From NCBI GenBank assembly GCA_002327305.1, contig DCUZ01000036.1, positions 14,274 through 20,865 of the forward strand: a stretch of DNA of 6,592 nt. The letters run 5' to 3'. Below, in pieces: positions 1 to 6,076 of the stretch. The stretch's first letter is position 1. The number at the start of each line of letters is the position of its first letter. The notes under the pieces were generated by a model. That model searched no databases. It saw only the letters and a list, made by a program, of their open reading frames with translations, and had not been told where the DNA came from. Source of the stretch: Holophagales bacterium UBA2201 (GTDB taxonomy: Bacteria > Acidobacteriota > Thermoanaerobaculia > UBA2201). The position numbers and the translations under genes are program-made.

Positions 1-101
1 GTTTCGAGTTTCGAGTTTCGAGTATTAAATTAGAATGGCTTTGTCAGGATTTATTCCCCAGGGTGGTGGCAACTTTAAACTCGCAACTCGAAACTCGAAA
101 C
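1..101. repeat. Inverted pair of GTTTCGA heptamer arrays at the 3' end of cysS
   Basis: The left arm (1-23) is three copies of the 7-bp unit GTTTCGA plus GT. The right arm (79-101) is its reverse complement with one mismatch (22 of 23 pair). The 55 nt between them (24-78) are AT-richer and carry no gene. The right arm ends 5 nt past the cysS stop codon, so the cysS transcript would run into a long stem made of the two arms. This could act as a 3'-end stabiliser or a crude terminator, but no T-run is visible inside the window. The left arm starts at the first base of the window, so the array may continue beyond it. The repeat structure is read directly; its function is not known. Confidence 0.85.
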
Positions 102-106
102 TGCTT

Positions 107-1504
107 TTATATCTTTTTCCTCCACCGCGTCCCCTGCGCCGTATCTTCCAGGATGACGCCCATTTCCGATAATTGGGTCCGGATGGCGTCGGCCTCGGCC
201 CACCGCTTGGCCTTGCGCATGACTTCGCGCTCCTTGATGAGGGGGAGGGCCTCCTCCTGCAGTTTCGGCGCGGGGGGGAAGAGGTCCAGGACCGCGTCGG
301 CCTCGCGCAGGGCCTGGAGGGCCAGGCCGGCGTTCAAGGCCGAAAGGGAATTCGATTCCAGCAGGGGATTGACCTCCCGGATGAAGGAGAAGAGGGCCCC
401 GATGGCCTCGGCGGTGTTGAGGTCGTTGTCGAGGCCGGCCCTGAACCCTTCCTTGAAGGACTTGATCTGGGGCAGGATGTCGGCCCCTCCGTCGGCGCCC
501 GACTCCACCAGGCCGTTGAGGCGCGCGATAAAGTTGCTCAGGCGGTCCACCGCCTGGTAGGCCCCCTCGAGGCCGGCGAAGGTGAAGTTCAGTTTCTTTT
601 TGTAGGGGACGGAGATGAGGAGATAGCGGATGGCGAGGGGGGCGTGCCCCTTCTCCAGCAAGTCGCGCAGGGTGTAGAAGTTCCCCTTGGACTTGGCCAT
701 CTTCTCGCCGTCCACGATCAGGTGCTCCGCGTGGAGCCAGTACTTGACGAACGGCTTTCCCGAGGCGCACTCGCTCTGGGCGATCTCATTCTCGTGGTGG
801 GGGAAGATGTTGTCCACGGCCCCGGTGTGCAGGTCGAAGGTCTCCCCCAGGTAGTGGCTGCTCATGGCGGAGCATTCGATGTGCCAGCCGGGCCGTCCCC
901 GCCCGATGGGGGTGTCCCAGGCCACCGGGCCGTCCCCTTCCGCCTTCCAGAGGGCGAAGTCGCGCACGTCCTCCTTCTCGTACTCATCCGTCGCCACGCG
1001 GGCCCCGGGCTTGATCCCCTCCAGGTCCAGTTTCGCCAGCCGTCCGTACCCCGGGAACGCGGCGATGCGGAAATAGACCGAGCCGTCCTCCGAGGTGTAG
1101 GTGAAGCCCCGCTCGGTCAGCTTCCGGATGATCTCCACCATCTGCGGGATGAAGTCGGTGGCGCGGGGATAGTGGTGGGCCGGCTTCACGCGGAGGGTCC
1201 GGATGTCCTCAAAAAAGTACTCGGTGAACCGCTCGGTGAACGCCCTGAGCGATATCCCCTCCTTGGCGCTGTCCCGGATGGTCTTGTCGTCCACGTCGGT
1301 GATGTTCATGACATGGGTGACCGCGTACCCGGAGAACTCCAGGTGCCTTCGGAGGACGTCCTCCCAGAGGAAGGTGCGGAGGTTGCCGATGTGGATGAAG
1401 TTGTAGACCGTGGGGCCGCAGGTGTAGAGCCCCGCCCTCCCCGGCTCCAGCGGGACGAACTCTTCCTTCAGCCCCGACAGGGTGTTGGAAACGAACAACG
1501 GCAT
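107..1504 (-). CDS. cysS: Cysteinyl-tRNA synthetase (CysRS)
   Basis: This class I aminoacyl-tRNA synthetase charges tRNA-Cys with cysteine in the cytoplasm, using ATP and a catalytic zinc. The protein is 465 aa, close to the usual 460-470. The HIGH-type signature reads HIGN at 38-41, preceded by CGPT. The KMSKS loop reads KMAKS at 268-272. The zinc ligands expected from the E. coli enzyme are present as C29, C211 (in WHIEC), H236 or H237 and E240 (in HHENE). The C-terminal part has the LNTAEAIGALF helix and the basic anticodon-binding end (RWRKKI). The ATG at 1504 is chosen over an upstream in-frame extension because CysRS begins here and AGAGGA sits 6 nt before it. It lies 2 bp after the def stop, as third gene of the operon. 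No key residue is missing. Confidence 0.98.
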   Translation of the reverse strand: MPLFVSNTLSGLKEEFVPLEPGRAGLYTCGPTVYNFIHIGNLRTFLWEDVLRRHLEFSGYAVTHVMNITDVDDKTIRDSAKEGISLRAFTERFTEYFFEDIRTLRVKPAHHYPRATDFIPQMVEIIRKLTERGFTYTSEDGSVYFRIAAFPGYGRLAKLDLEGIKPGARVATDEYEKEDVRDFALWKAEGDGPVAWDTPIGRGRPGWHIECSAMSSHYLGETFDLHTGAVDNIFPHHENEIAQSECASGKPFVKYWLHAEHLIVDGEKMAKSKGNFYTLRDLLEKGHAPLAIRYLLISVPYKKKLNFTFAGLEGAYQAVDRLSNFIARLNGLVESGADGGADILPQIKSFKEGFRAGLDNDLNTAEAIGALFSFIREVNPLLESNSLSALNAGLALQALREADAVLDLFPPAPKLQEEALPLIKEREVMRKAKRWAEADAIRTQLSEMGVILEDTAQGTRWRKKI

Positions 1505-1506
1505 GG

Positions 1507-2013
1507 CTATTCCTCTTTCGCTGCCTTGCGCGCCTTGCGATAGGCGAGGTTTTTCTTGAGCCCCTTCAATTCGTCGAGGTAGAAGCGGCCGTTTAAATGG
1601 CCGATCTCGTGGCACAGCGCCCGGGCCATCAGCCCCTCCCCCTCGATCTCCCGCTCCACCCCGCGTTCGTCCTGGGCGGCGACCCTGACCCGGAGGGGCC
1701 GGGTGACCTCCTCCGACACGCCGGGGACCGAGAGGCACGCCTCCTCTTCGCTTTGCTCTCCCTCCGCGGCCGTGATGCGGGGGTTGGCGATGACGAAGAA
1801 CCGGCCCGGCTCCTCTCCCACGGACAGGTCGATGACGGCGAGGGCGAGGTCCACCCCGATCTGGTTGGCGGCCAGGCCGACGCCGGGGGCGGCGTACATC
1901 GTCTCCTTCATGTCCCGGATGAGCGCCTGCAACTCCGGCCCGAAATCGGTCACCGGTTTGCACGGTGCGGACAGAACGGGGTCGCCGATGGTCACGATGG
2001 GGCGGATGGTCAT
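1507..2013 (-). CDS. def: Peptide deformylase
   Basis: Peptide deformylase removes the N-formyl group from nascent proteins, using a metal ion (Fe2+ or Zn2+) at the ribosome exit. The protein is 168 aa, normal for the family. All three motifs are present. Motif I is GVGLAANQ at 44-51. Motif II reads EACLS at 91-95, with the metal-ligand C93 but Ala in place of the usual Gly. Motif III reads HEIGH at 135-139, where H135, E136 and H139 are kept but the usual Asp (HExDH) is Gly. The codon is GGC, one base from GAC. The catalytic and metal residues are therefore intact and activity is expected. The start overlaps the upstream stop as ATGA, and AGGAGG lies 10 nt before it. It is the middle gene of the operon. 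Its common partner fmt is absent here and cysS follows instead. Confidence 0.97.
   Translation of the reverse strand: MTIRPIVTIGDPVLSAPCKPVTDFGPELQALIRDMKETMYAAPGVGLAANQIGVDLALAVIDLSVGEEPGRFFVIANPRITAAEGEQSEEEACLSVPGVSEEVTRPLRVRVAAQDERGVEREIEGEGLMARALCHEIGHLNGRFYLDELKGLKKNLAYRKARKAAKEE
1511..1516 (-). promoter_or_regulatory. Ribosome binding site of cysS
   Basis: AGAGGA lies 6 nt upstream of the ATG at 1504 and inside the last codons of def. It fixes the cysS start and rules out the longer in-frame reading that would run back through def. Confidence 0.75.
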
Positions 2014-2801
2014 GCCTTCTTCCCCTCCTTGATGCGCTGAATGAGGGCGTTGATGGTCTCCTGGGCGCGCCGCTGGCGGTACTCTTCCATCACCTTCTCC
2101 ACGTGGGGATACCGGGCGATGACCTCCAGCATCCGCTCCTTGGTCAACTCCAGCGCCTCCACCGGCTCCAGGGCCGTGATGGTGGCGGTGCGGGCCTTGC
2201 CGGTGAGGAAGGCCACCTCGCCGAAGAAGTCCCCGGGCCCCAGTTGTTTGAGGACCACGTCCTGGCCGTCGGGGGCCTTGGTGGAGACCTCCACCCGGCC
2301 GTCGGTGATGCAGAGGAGGGAATCGCCCGGCTCGCCCTCGCGGCAGAGGAGGTCGGCGGGGCCGAAGTCGCGCACATCCATCCCGGCGATGACCTCGGTG
2401 AGCTCGTCGCGGGAGAAATCGGCGAACAGGGAGGGGACGGCTTTCAACTGCCACGCCTCCTCCTTCCGGTTCTCCTGCACCTCGGAAGCGATGAACTCGG
2501 AGGTGCGGTGGGCCGCCTCGGGCTTCAATTTGGCGATCTTCTTCTGCAGGGCCACCGCCTTGGCTACGAATCCCTCCTCCGTGTGGAGCTTCACGGCGGC
2601 GTCGAGGTCGGCCACGGCGGCGTCCACCTGGCCGAGGCGCTCGTGGCACTCGGCCTTCTTGACCAGCAGGTTCACGTCGCCGGGCTTCTTCTCCAGCGCC
2701 GAAGCGAGGGCGGCTGCGGCCCCGGCGAAGTCGCCCTTCTGCATCAGGACGGCCCAATCGCCTCCGGAATCACCTTTGCCGAACAGCTTTTTAAGTATCA
2801 T
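2010..2801 (-). CDS. TPR plus cyclic-nucleotide-binding-domain protein
   Basis: This 263-aa protein is probably cytoplasmic. It has a short basic start (MILKKLFGKG), then helical TPR-like repeats at about 15-94 (for example AAAALASALEKKPGDVNLL and AAVADLDAAVKLHTEEGF). A cNMP-binding domain follows at about 123-245. The phosphate-binding cassette reads GDFFGEVAFLTGKARTATI (190-208), with the expected FGE (193-195) and an Arg (R204), so the ligand pocket looks competent. A helical end (KVMEEYRQRRAQETINALIQ) follows the domain. There is no DNA-binding helix-turn-helix, so it is not a CRP/FNR transcription factor, and no enzymatic domain. A role as ligand-gated adaptor acting through the TPR part is inference. 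The ligand (cAMP, cGMP, c-di-GMP or none) cannot be read from the sequence. It is the first gene of the operon with def and cysS, overlapping def by 4 bp. The ATG at 2801 is chosen because a strong promoter lies directly before it. Confidence 0.9.
   Translation of the reverse strand: MILKKLFGKGDSGGDWAVLMQKGDFAGAAAALASALEKKPGDVNLLVKKAECHERLGQVDAAVADLDAAVKLHTEEGFVAKAVALQKKIAKLKPEAAHRTSEFIASEVQENRKEEAWQLKAVPSLFADFSRDELTEVIAGMDVRDFGPADLLCREGEPGDSLLCITDGRVEVSTKAPDGQDVVLKQLGPGDFFGEVAFLTGKARTATITALEPVEALELTKERMLEVIARYPHVEKVMEEYRQRRAQETINALIQRIKEGKKA
2024..2029 (-). promoter_or_regulatory. Ribosome binding site of def
   Basis: A perfect AGGAGG lies 10 nt upstream of the def ATG, within the 3' end of the preceding gene. 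It shows the host uses canonical Shine-Dalgarno sequences for internal operon genes. This contrasts with the two operon-leading genes, which lack room for one. Confidence 0.75.
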
Positions 2802-2810
2802 AACCCTCAA

Positions 2811-2839
2811 ATTATAAGGATTTTCGCCGCGGGGGTCAA
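2811..2839 (-). promoter_or_regulatory. Sigma-70-type promoter of the CNB-def-cysS operon
   Basis: Reading the minus strand, TTGACC (2839-2834) is followed by a 17-nt spacer and a perfect TATAAT (2816-2811). That is 5 of 6 and 6 of 6 matches to the housekeeping consensus with ideal spacing. The start codon at 2801 is only 9 nt past the -10 box. The predicted transcription start (about 2804-2805) therefore leaves a leader of a few nucleotides at most. GAGGG (2808-2804) lies there but would be mostly or wholly excluded from the mRNA and is too close to the ATG for normal use. Confidence 0.85.
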
Positions 2840-2853
2840 CCGGGGGCGAGGGA

Positions 2854-2912
2854 GGACGGAAAGGCCGGGAAGCGGGGAAGCCGGCGGGCAGAGGGGAAGG
2901 GACGGAAAGGCC
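2854..2912. repeat. 13-bp direct repeat in the divergent promoter region
   Basis: GGACGGAAAGGCC occurs at 2854-2866 and again, identically, at 2900-2912 (46 bp apart). Both copies lie in a purine-rich stretch on the plus strand between the two divergent promoters. They could be operator half-sites for a shared regulator or simple low-complexity drift. The rest of the 202-bp gap contains only a short CTCCC/GGGAG hairpin (2923-2940) followed by four T's. Confidence 0.5.
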
Positions 2913-2986
2913 TGCCCCGCCGCTCCCTGTGGCACGGGAGTTTTGGGGGCGGCGAGGCGGCCGGGCGCCTGCTCCGGGCGGCCAAG

Positions 2987-2995
2987 TGCTATAAT
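2987..2995 (+). promoter_or_regulatory. Extended -10 promoter of the DUF4388-cyclase operon
   Basis: TGCTATAAT is a perfect extended -10 element: TG at 2987-2988 and TATAAT at 2990-2995. No -35 resembling TTGACA is visible 16-18 nt upstream, which an extended -10 can compensate for. The ATG at 3004 begins 9 nt past the last base of the box. The predicted start site (about 3002-3004) coincides with the start codon, giving a leaderless mRNA. No Shine-Dalgarno is possible in the 8 intervening bases (CAACCCCT). Confidence 0.8.
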
Positions 2996-3003
2996 CAACC
3001 CCT

Positions 3004-4143
3004 ATGGGCCTTTCCGGCAGTTTGCGCACGATGGGGCTGGCCGACCTCCTCCAATGGCTCGGCCACTCCCAGAAGACGGGAACGCTCCTGATCACGGGCA
3101 CAGAGGTCGAGAAGAGCGTCCTGTTCCGGGACGGCCTCGTCATCGCCACCTCCTCCAACGACCCCCGGGAGTACCTGGGGCAGTTCCTCGTCAACTTCGG
3201 CTACATCACCGACGAGGAACTGCGCAAGGCGATGGACGTCCAGCGGGAGTTCAACATGCTCCTGGGGCAGATCCTCATCATGATCGACGCCATCTCGGAG
3301 CCCGAACTGCAGAAACTGATGCGCATCAAGGCGGAGGAGTCGCTCTACGAGATGTTCATGTGGGACGAGGGGGACTTCAACTTCATCGAGAACTGCATCC
3401 CCGACTCCAAGTTCATCCCCCTCCAGATTGATGTCACGCGCATCATCATGGAGGGGCTCCAGCGCTCCGACGAGTGGAGCCAGATCCGGGAGAGCGTTCC
3501 CAACATCGACTCCGTGCCTTGCCCGGCCCCCGACTCCACCGTTCCGGGGAACCTGAACGACAAGGAGAAGGCGGTCTACGAACTGGTGGACGGCCGCCGG
3601 ACCGTGCGCGACCTGTCCTTTCTCATGCGGTCGAGGGAGTTCGACACGGCCAAAGTCCTCCACCACCTCTGCCGGATGGGCGTCGTGGAGGTCCTCCCCC
3701 CGGCCGTTCCCGTGGAAGAGCGGACCAGCGTGGAGGTCCAGGAGGTGGACGAGGGGCTCATCGAGATCCACCGGATGCTCACCCGGGCCTCCATGTCGTT
3801 GAAGAAGGGGGAGTGGGAGAAGGCGTGGGAGACCGCCCAGAGCGCCCGCAGCCTCAAACCCAACGATTCCCAGGTTTTGGAGAAGATGGAACAGGTCCAG
3901 AGCTACATCCTGACCGAACTGGACAAGTTGGGCATCCAGGGCGACCGGGTGCCGGAACTGGTGAAACCCCTCACCGAGATGACGGGAGAGGAGATCACCT
4001 CCCGCGAGGGGTTCATCCTCTCCCGCGTCAACGGCTCCCTCGACATCAAGGCCATCGTGACCGTGAGCCCCATGCACGCCGTGGACTCGCTCCTCGTCTT
4101 CCACCGGTTGAGGCAGAAGGGGCTCGTCCGATTCAATGACTGA
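3004..4143 (+). CDS. DUF4388 (PATAN-type) protein with MshEN-like repeats
   Basis: This 379-aa protein is soluble, with no signal peptide or membrane segment. Residues 1-50 are a typical DUF4388 start (GSLRTMGLADLLQWLGHSQKTG, broken here as GSLRTMGLAD then LLQWLGHSQKTG), ending in the LFRDGLVIATSS strand pair. Residues 57-109 form two MshEN-like 24-residue segments with a 5-residue spacer. The glycine-rich EMFMWDEGDFNF (116-127) closes the domain. A winged-helix-like segment follows at about 185-235 (VYELVDGRRTVRDLSFLMRS), then a helical TPR-like stretch at about 250-310. A second winged-helix-like segment lies at about 335-379 (LSRVNGSLDIKAIVTVSP). DUF4388 proteins are common in myxobacteria and acidobacteria, often beside two-component or second-messenger genes; their biochemical role is poorly defined. 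It overlaps the cyclase gene by 8 bp, so a shared pathway is likely. DNA binding by the winged-helix parts is possible but not shown. Confidence 0.9.
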   Translation: MGLSGSLRTMGLADLLQWLGHSQKTGTLLITGTEVEKSVLFRDGLVIATSSNDPREYLGQFLVNFGYITDEELRKAMDVQREFNMLLGQILIMIDAISEPELQKLMRIKAEESLYEMFMWDEGDFNFIENCIPDSKFIPLQIDVTRIIMEGLQRSDEWSQIRESVPNIDSVPCPAPDSTVPGNLNDKEKAVYELVDGRRTVRDLSFLMRSREFDTAKVLHHLCRMGVVEVLPPAVPVEERTSVEVQEVDEGLIEIHRMLTRASMSLKKGEWEKAWETAQSARSLKPNDSQVLEKMEQVQSYILTELDKLGIQGDRVPELVKPLTEMTGEEITSREGFILSRVNGSLDIKAIVTVSPMHAVDSLLVFHRLRQKGLVRFND

Positions 4144-5839
4144 GGCCGCGTCCCATCTTCCCACCCTTCTGACGGTCCTCGCCCTCCTCCTCCTTGCGGG
4201 GGGAGCGGCCCTGTTCCTGCGGCGGCTGGCCGAGCAAAAGGCGCGGCGGCGGGAGGCGGCGCGGCGGCAGGCCGAGCTGGACATCCTGCGGGATGTTTAC
4301 CTGCTCACCGCCGAGGCCCGCCCCGAACCCGCCTTCTTCGAGCGCATCCTGGATGGGCTCAAGGACCTGGTGACCTACGAGGCCGGGGCGCTGGTCTTCT
4401 GGGAACAGCCCGCGGAGGCGGGAGAGCCCGAGGTGGTGACGGTCCTGTCGGGGCCCGTGGAATTGACGGGCGACCAGTTCCGGAGCGGCATCTTCCGCCA
4501 TCAGCTCCACACCGCCCTCCCCCCGCCCTCCACCCTCGACGAGTTCAGCCGGCAGGTGCGCCTGGGCAAGGCGCTGAAAAACAGCGTCCTCTTCCCCCTC
4601 AAGACCACGGAGCTCTACCTGGGGCTGGTGTACCTGGCCGGGGACGACCCCGAATTGCGGGACCCCCGCCTGAGGGAACTGGTCCAGGTGGTGTGCGACG
4701 CCCTCGCCCTGACCCTCCAAAACACCCTCCTGCGCGACCAGTTGGGGCGCATCAACGCCCAACTGTCCGAACAGGCCCGCACCCTCGAGGACATCCTCGA
4801 GATCGGCACCGAGATCACCTTCAAGCAGGAGGTGGACGCCATCCTCCAGCGCATCGCCACCGCCATCCGGGACGCCCTGGGGTTCCGGGTGGTGGCCGTG
4901 GCCCTGAGGGAGGCCGAGACGGCCTCCTTCCGCCGGCGCGCCCACTCCGGGGGGGAGCCGCGGGGGGAGACGCTCCACGCCGGCCCCATCCCGGAGGCGG
5001 CGGTCTACCGCCTCTGGACCGAGGACCACCGGGTCTCCAAGTCGTTCATGGTCAAGCGTCTTCTGCAGGGTGCCTCCGAGGCCGCCAAGGACCCCAAGAC
5101 CGATTCAGGCGCCTGGCACCCCACCAGCGTCCTGCACGTCCCCCTCAAGGCGGACGGGGCTGTGATGGGGTACATCGCCGCCGAGGACCCCGCCGACCAG
5201 CGGGCCCCCACCTACGAGCGGGTGAGGGTTTTGGAGATCTTCGCCAGCCAGGCGGTGGCCGCGGTGCAGGCCTACCACGCCTACGAGCAGGTGCGCCAGC
5301 TCTCCATCCTGGATCCCATGACCGGGGCCCACAACTTCCGCCACCTGCAGGAGGCCCTCGCCAGGGAACTGAAGCGCCATGCCCGCAGCGGGCACCCCTT
5401 CCACCTGGCCATCCTGGACCTGGACAACTTCAAGGAGGTCAACGACCGGTTCGGCCACCCGGCCGGCGACCAGGTCCTGCAGGGGCTGGTGGGCCTCATC
5501 CGGTCCCATGTGCGCGCCGAGGTGGACCTGGTCTTCCGCTACGGGGGGGATGAACTGGCGGTCCTTTTCCCGGAGATCGGCGCGGAGCAGGCACGGTCGG
5601 TCCTGGAACGGATCCGGTCGGCCGTGGAGGCCCACCCCTTCCGGTTCGAAAGCGACGCCGGCTACCGGGAGCACCGCCTCACGGTCAGCATCGGGTTCGC
5701 CGGGTTCCCGGCCCACGCCACCGAGCGGGCGCGCCTCATCGGCGCCGCCGACCAGGCCCTCCTTCAGGCCAAGGCCCTGGGGAAGAACCGGGTGGTGGGG
5801 GTGCTGCAGACTGTCCCGGAGAGGGAAACCCCCTCTTAA
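4136..5839 (+). CDS. Membrane-anchored GAF-GAF-GGDEF diguanylate cyclase
   Basis: This 567-aa protein probably makes cyclic di-GMP from two GTP. One transmembrane helix at about 9-28 is followed by a strongly basic stretch (RRLAEQKARRREAARR), which places the rest in the cytoplasm. Two GAF-like sensory domains follow, at about 50-205 and 219-385, joined by a coiled-coil-like helix. The GGDEF domain spans about 392-560. It begins LDPMTGAHNFRHL and has the metal and substrate segment DLDNFKEVND (428-437) with GHPAGD after it. The signature loop reads GGDEL (470-474), so Leu replaces the final Phe; the catalytic D472 and E473 are present. The inhibitory site, normally RxxD, reads RAEVD (460-464), with the Arg one position too far out. 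Synthase activity is likely, with product inhibition probably weakened. The start overlaps the upstream stop (ATGACTGA), implying translational coupling. No EAL or HD-GYP domain is attached. Confidence 0.93.
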   Translation: MTEAASHLPTLLTVLALLLLAGGAALFLRRLAEQKARRREAARRQAELDILRDVYLLTAEARPEPAFFERILDGLKDLVTYEAGALVFWEQPAEAGEPEVVTVLSGPVELTGDQFRSGIFRHQLHTALPPPSTLDEFSRQVRLGKALKNSVLFPLKTTELYLGLVYLAGDDPELRDPRLRELVQVVCDALALTLQNTLLRDQLGRINAQLSEQARTLEDILEIGTEITFKQEVDAILQRIATAIRDALGFRVVAVALREAETASFRRRAHSGGEPRGETLHAGPIPEAAVYRLWTEDHRVSKSFMVKRLLQGASEAAKDPKTDSGAWHPTSVLHVPLKADGAVMGYIAAEDPADQRAPTYERVRVLEIFASQAVAAVQAYHAYEQVRQLSILDPMTGAHNFRHLQEALARELKRHARSGHPFHLAILDLDNFKEVNDRFGHPAGDQVLQGLVGLIRSHVRAEVDLVFRYGGDELAVLFPEIGAEQARSVLERIRSAVEAHPFRFESDAGYREHRLTVSIGFAGFPAHATERARLIGAADQALLQAKALGKNRVVGVLQTVPERETPS

Positions 5840-6076
5840 TGATCCTCAACGGGGCGGCATCACCCGCAACCAATATTTACACAAATAACCCCTTGCGATA
5901 ACTTGCCCCAGCAGTAACTTTCCTTCTCTGTCCGGCGGCGGCTTGCCATGGAGCCTTCCGTGGATCCCTCCAAACATTTTCCTCCGAGGCATCAACGGTA
6001 AGGGTTTGGATGGGGTAGGGGTTGGTGATAACCTGGCAGGGGATTTTGGGGGTCCCGGGGATCCCCGGGGAGTGTT
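5840..6076. other. Convergent intergenic region without a gene
   Basis: These 237 bp separate the 3' ends of the cyclase gene and the XRE gene. Short open frames exist on both strands, but none has a ribosome site or recognisable protein. No hairpin with a T-run is visible for either gene. The only strong structure is the G-rich and palindromic block at 6039-6070. Confidence 0.6.
6039..6070 (+). other. G-quadruplex motif overlapping a 16-bp perfect palindrome
   Basis: Four runs of at least four G's lie at 6039-6042, 6048-6052, 6057-6060 and 6067-6070, with loops of 5, 4 and 6 nt. This satisfies the usual G-quadruplex pattern on the plus strand. The same bases include CCCGGGGATCCCCGGG (6054-6069), a perfect palindrome that can fold as a 6-bp GC stem with a GATC loop. 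It lies 7 nt past the stop of the XRE gene, so it may mark the 3' end of transcripts from either side. No T-run follows on either strand. Confidence 0.6.

Noticed and set aside
173..1543. Long open frame of 456 codons on the plus strand opposite cysS
   Set aside because: It is antisense to an intact CysRS with all its motifs. Its protein is low-complexity Gly/Val/Leu/Asp-rich, as expected from a shadow frame in GC-rich DNA.
2930..2944. Sigma-54 promoter: TGGCAC at the right place for a -24 element
   Set aside because: The -12 element 5 nt later reads TTTT, without the required GC, and a good sigma-70-type extended -10 box lies downstream.
2923..2944. Intrinsic terminator: CTCCC/GGGAG stem followed by TTTT
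   Set aside because: The stem has only 5 bp and four T's, and no plus-strand gene lies upstream for it to terminate.
2802..3194. N-terminal extension of the CNB protein to an upstream ATG at 3194
   Set aside because: The added 131 residues are Pro/Arg-rich and run antisense into the DUF4388 gene. A near-consensus promoter lies directly before the ATG at 2801.
6053..6064. Cloning-vector contamination: SmaI-BamHI-like CCCGGGGATCC as in a pUC polylinker
   Set aside because: The flanking bases do not match the polylinker and the sequence is explained by its own palindromic symmetry.
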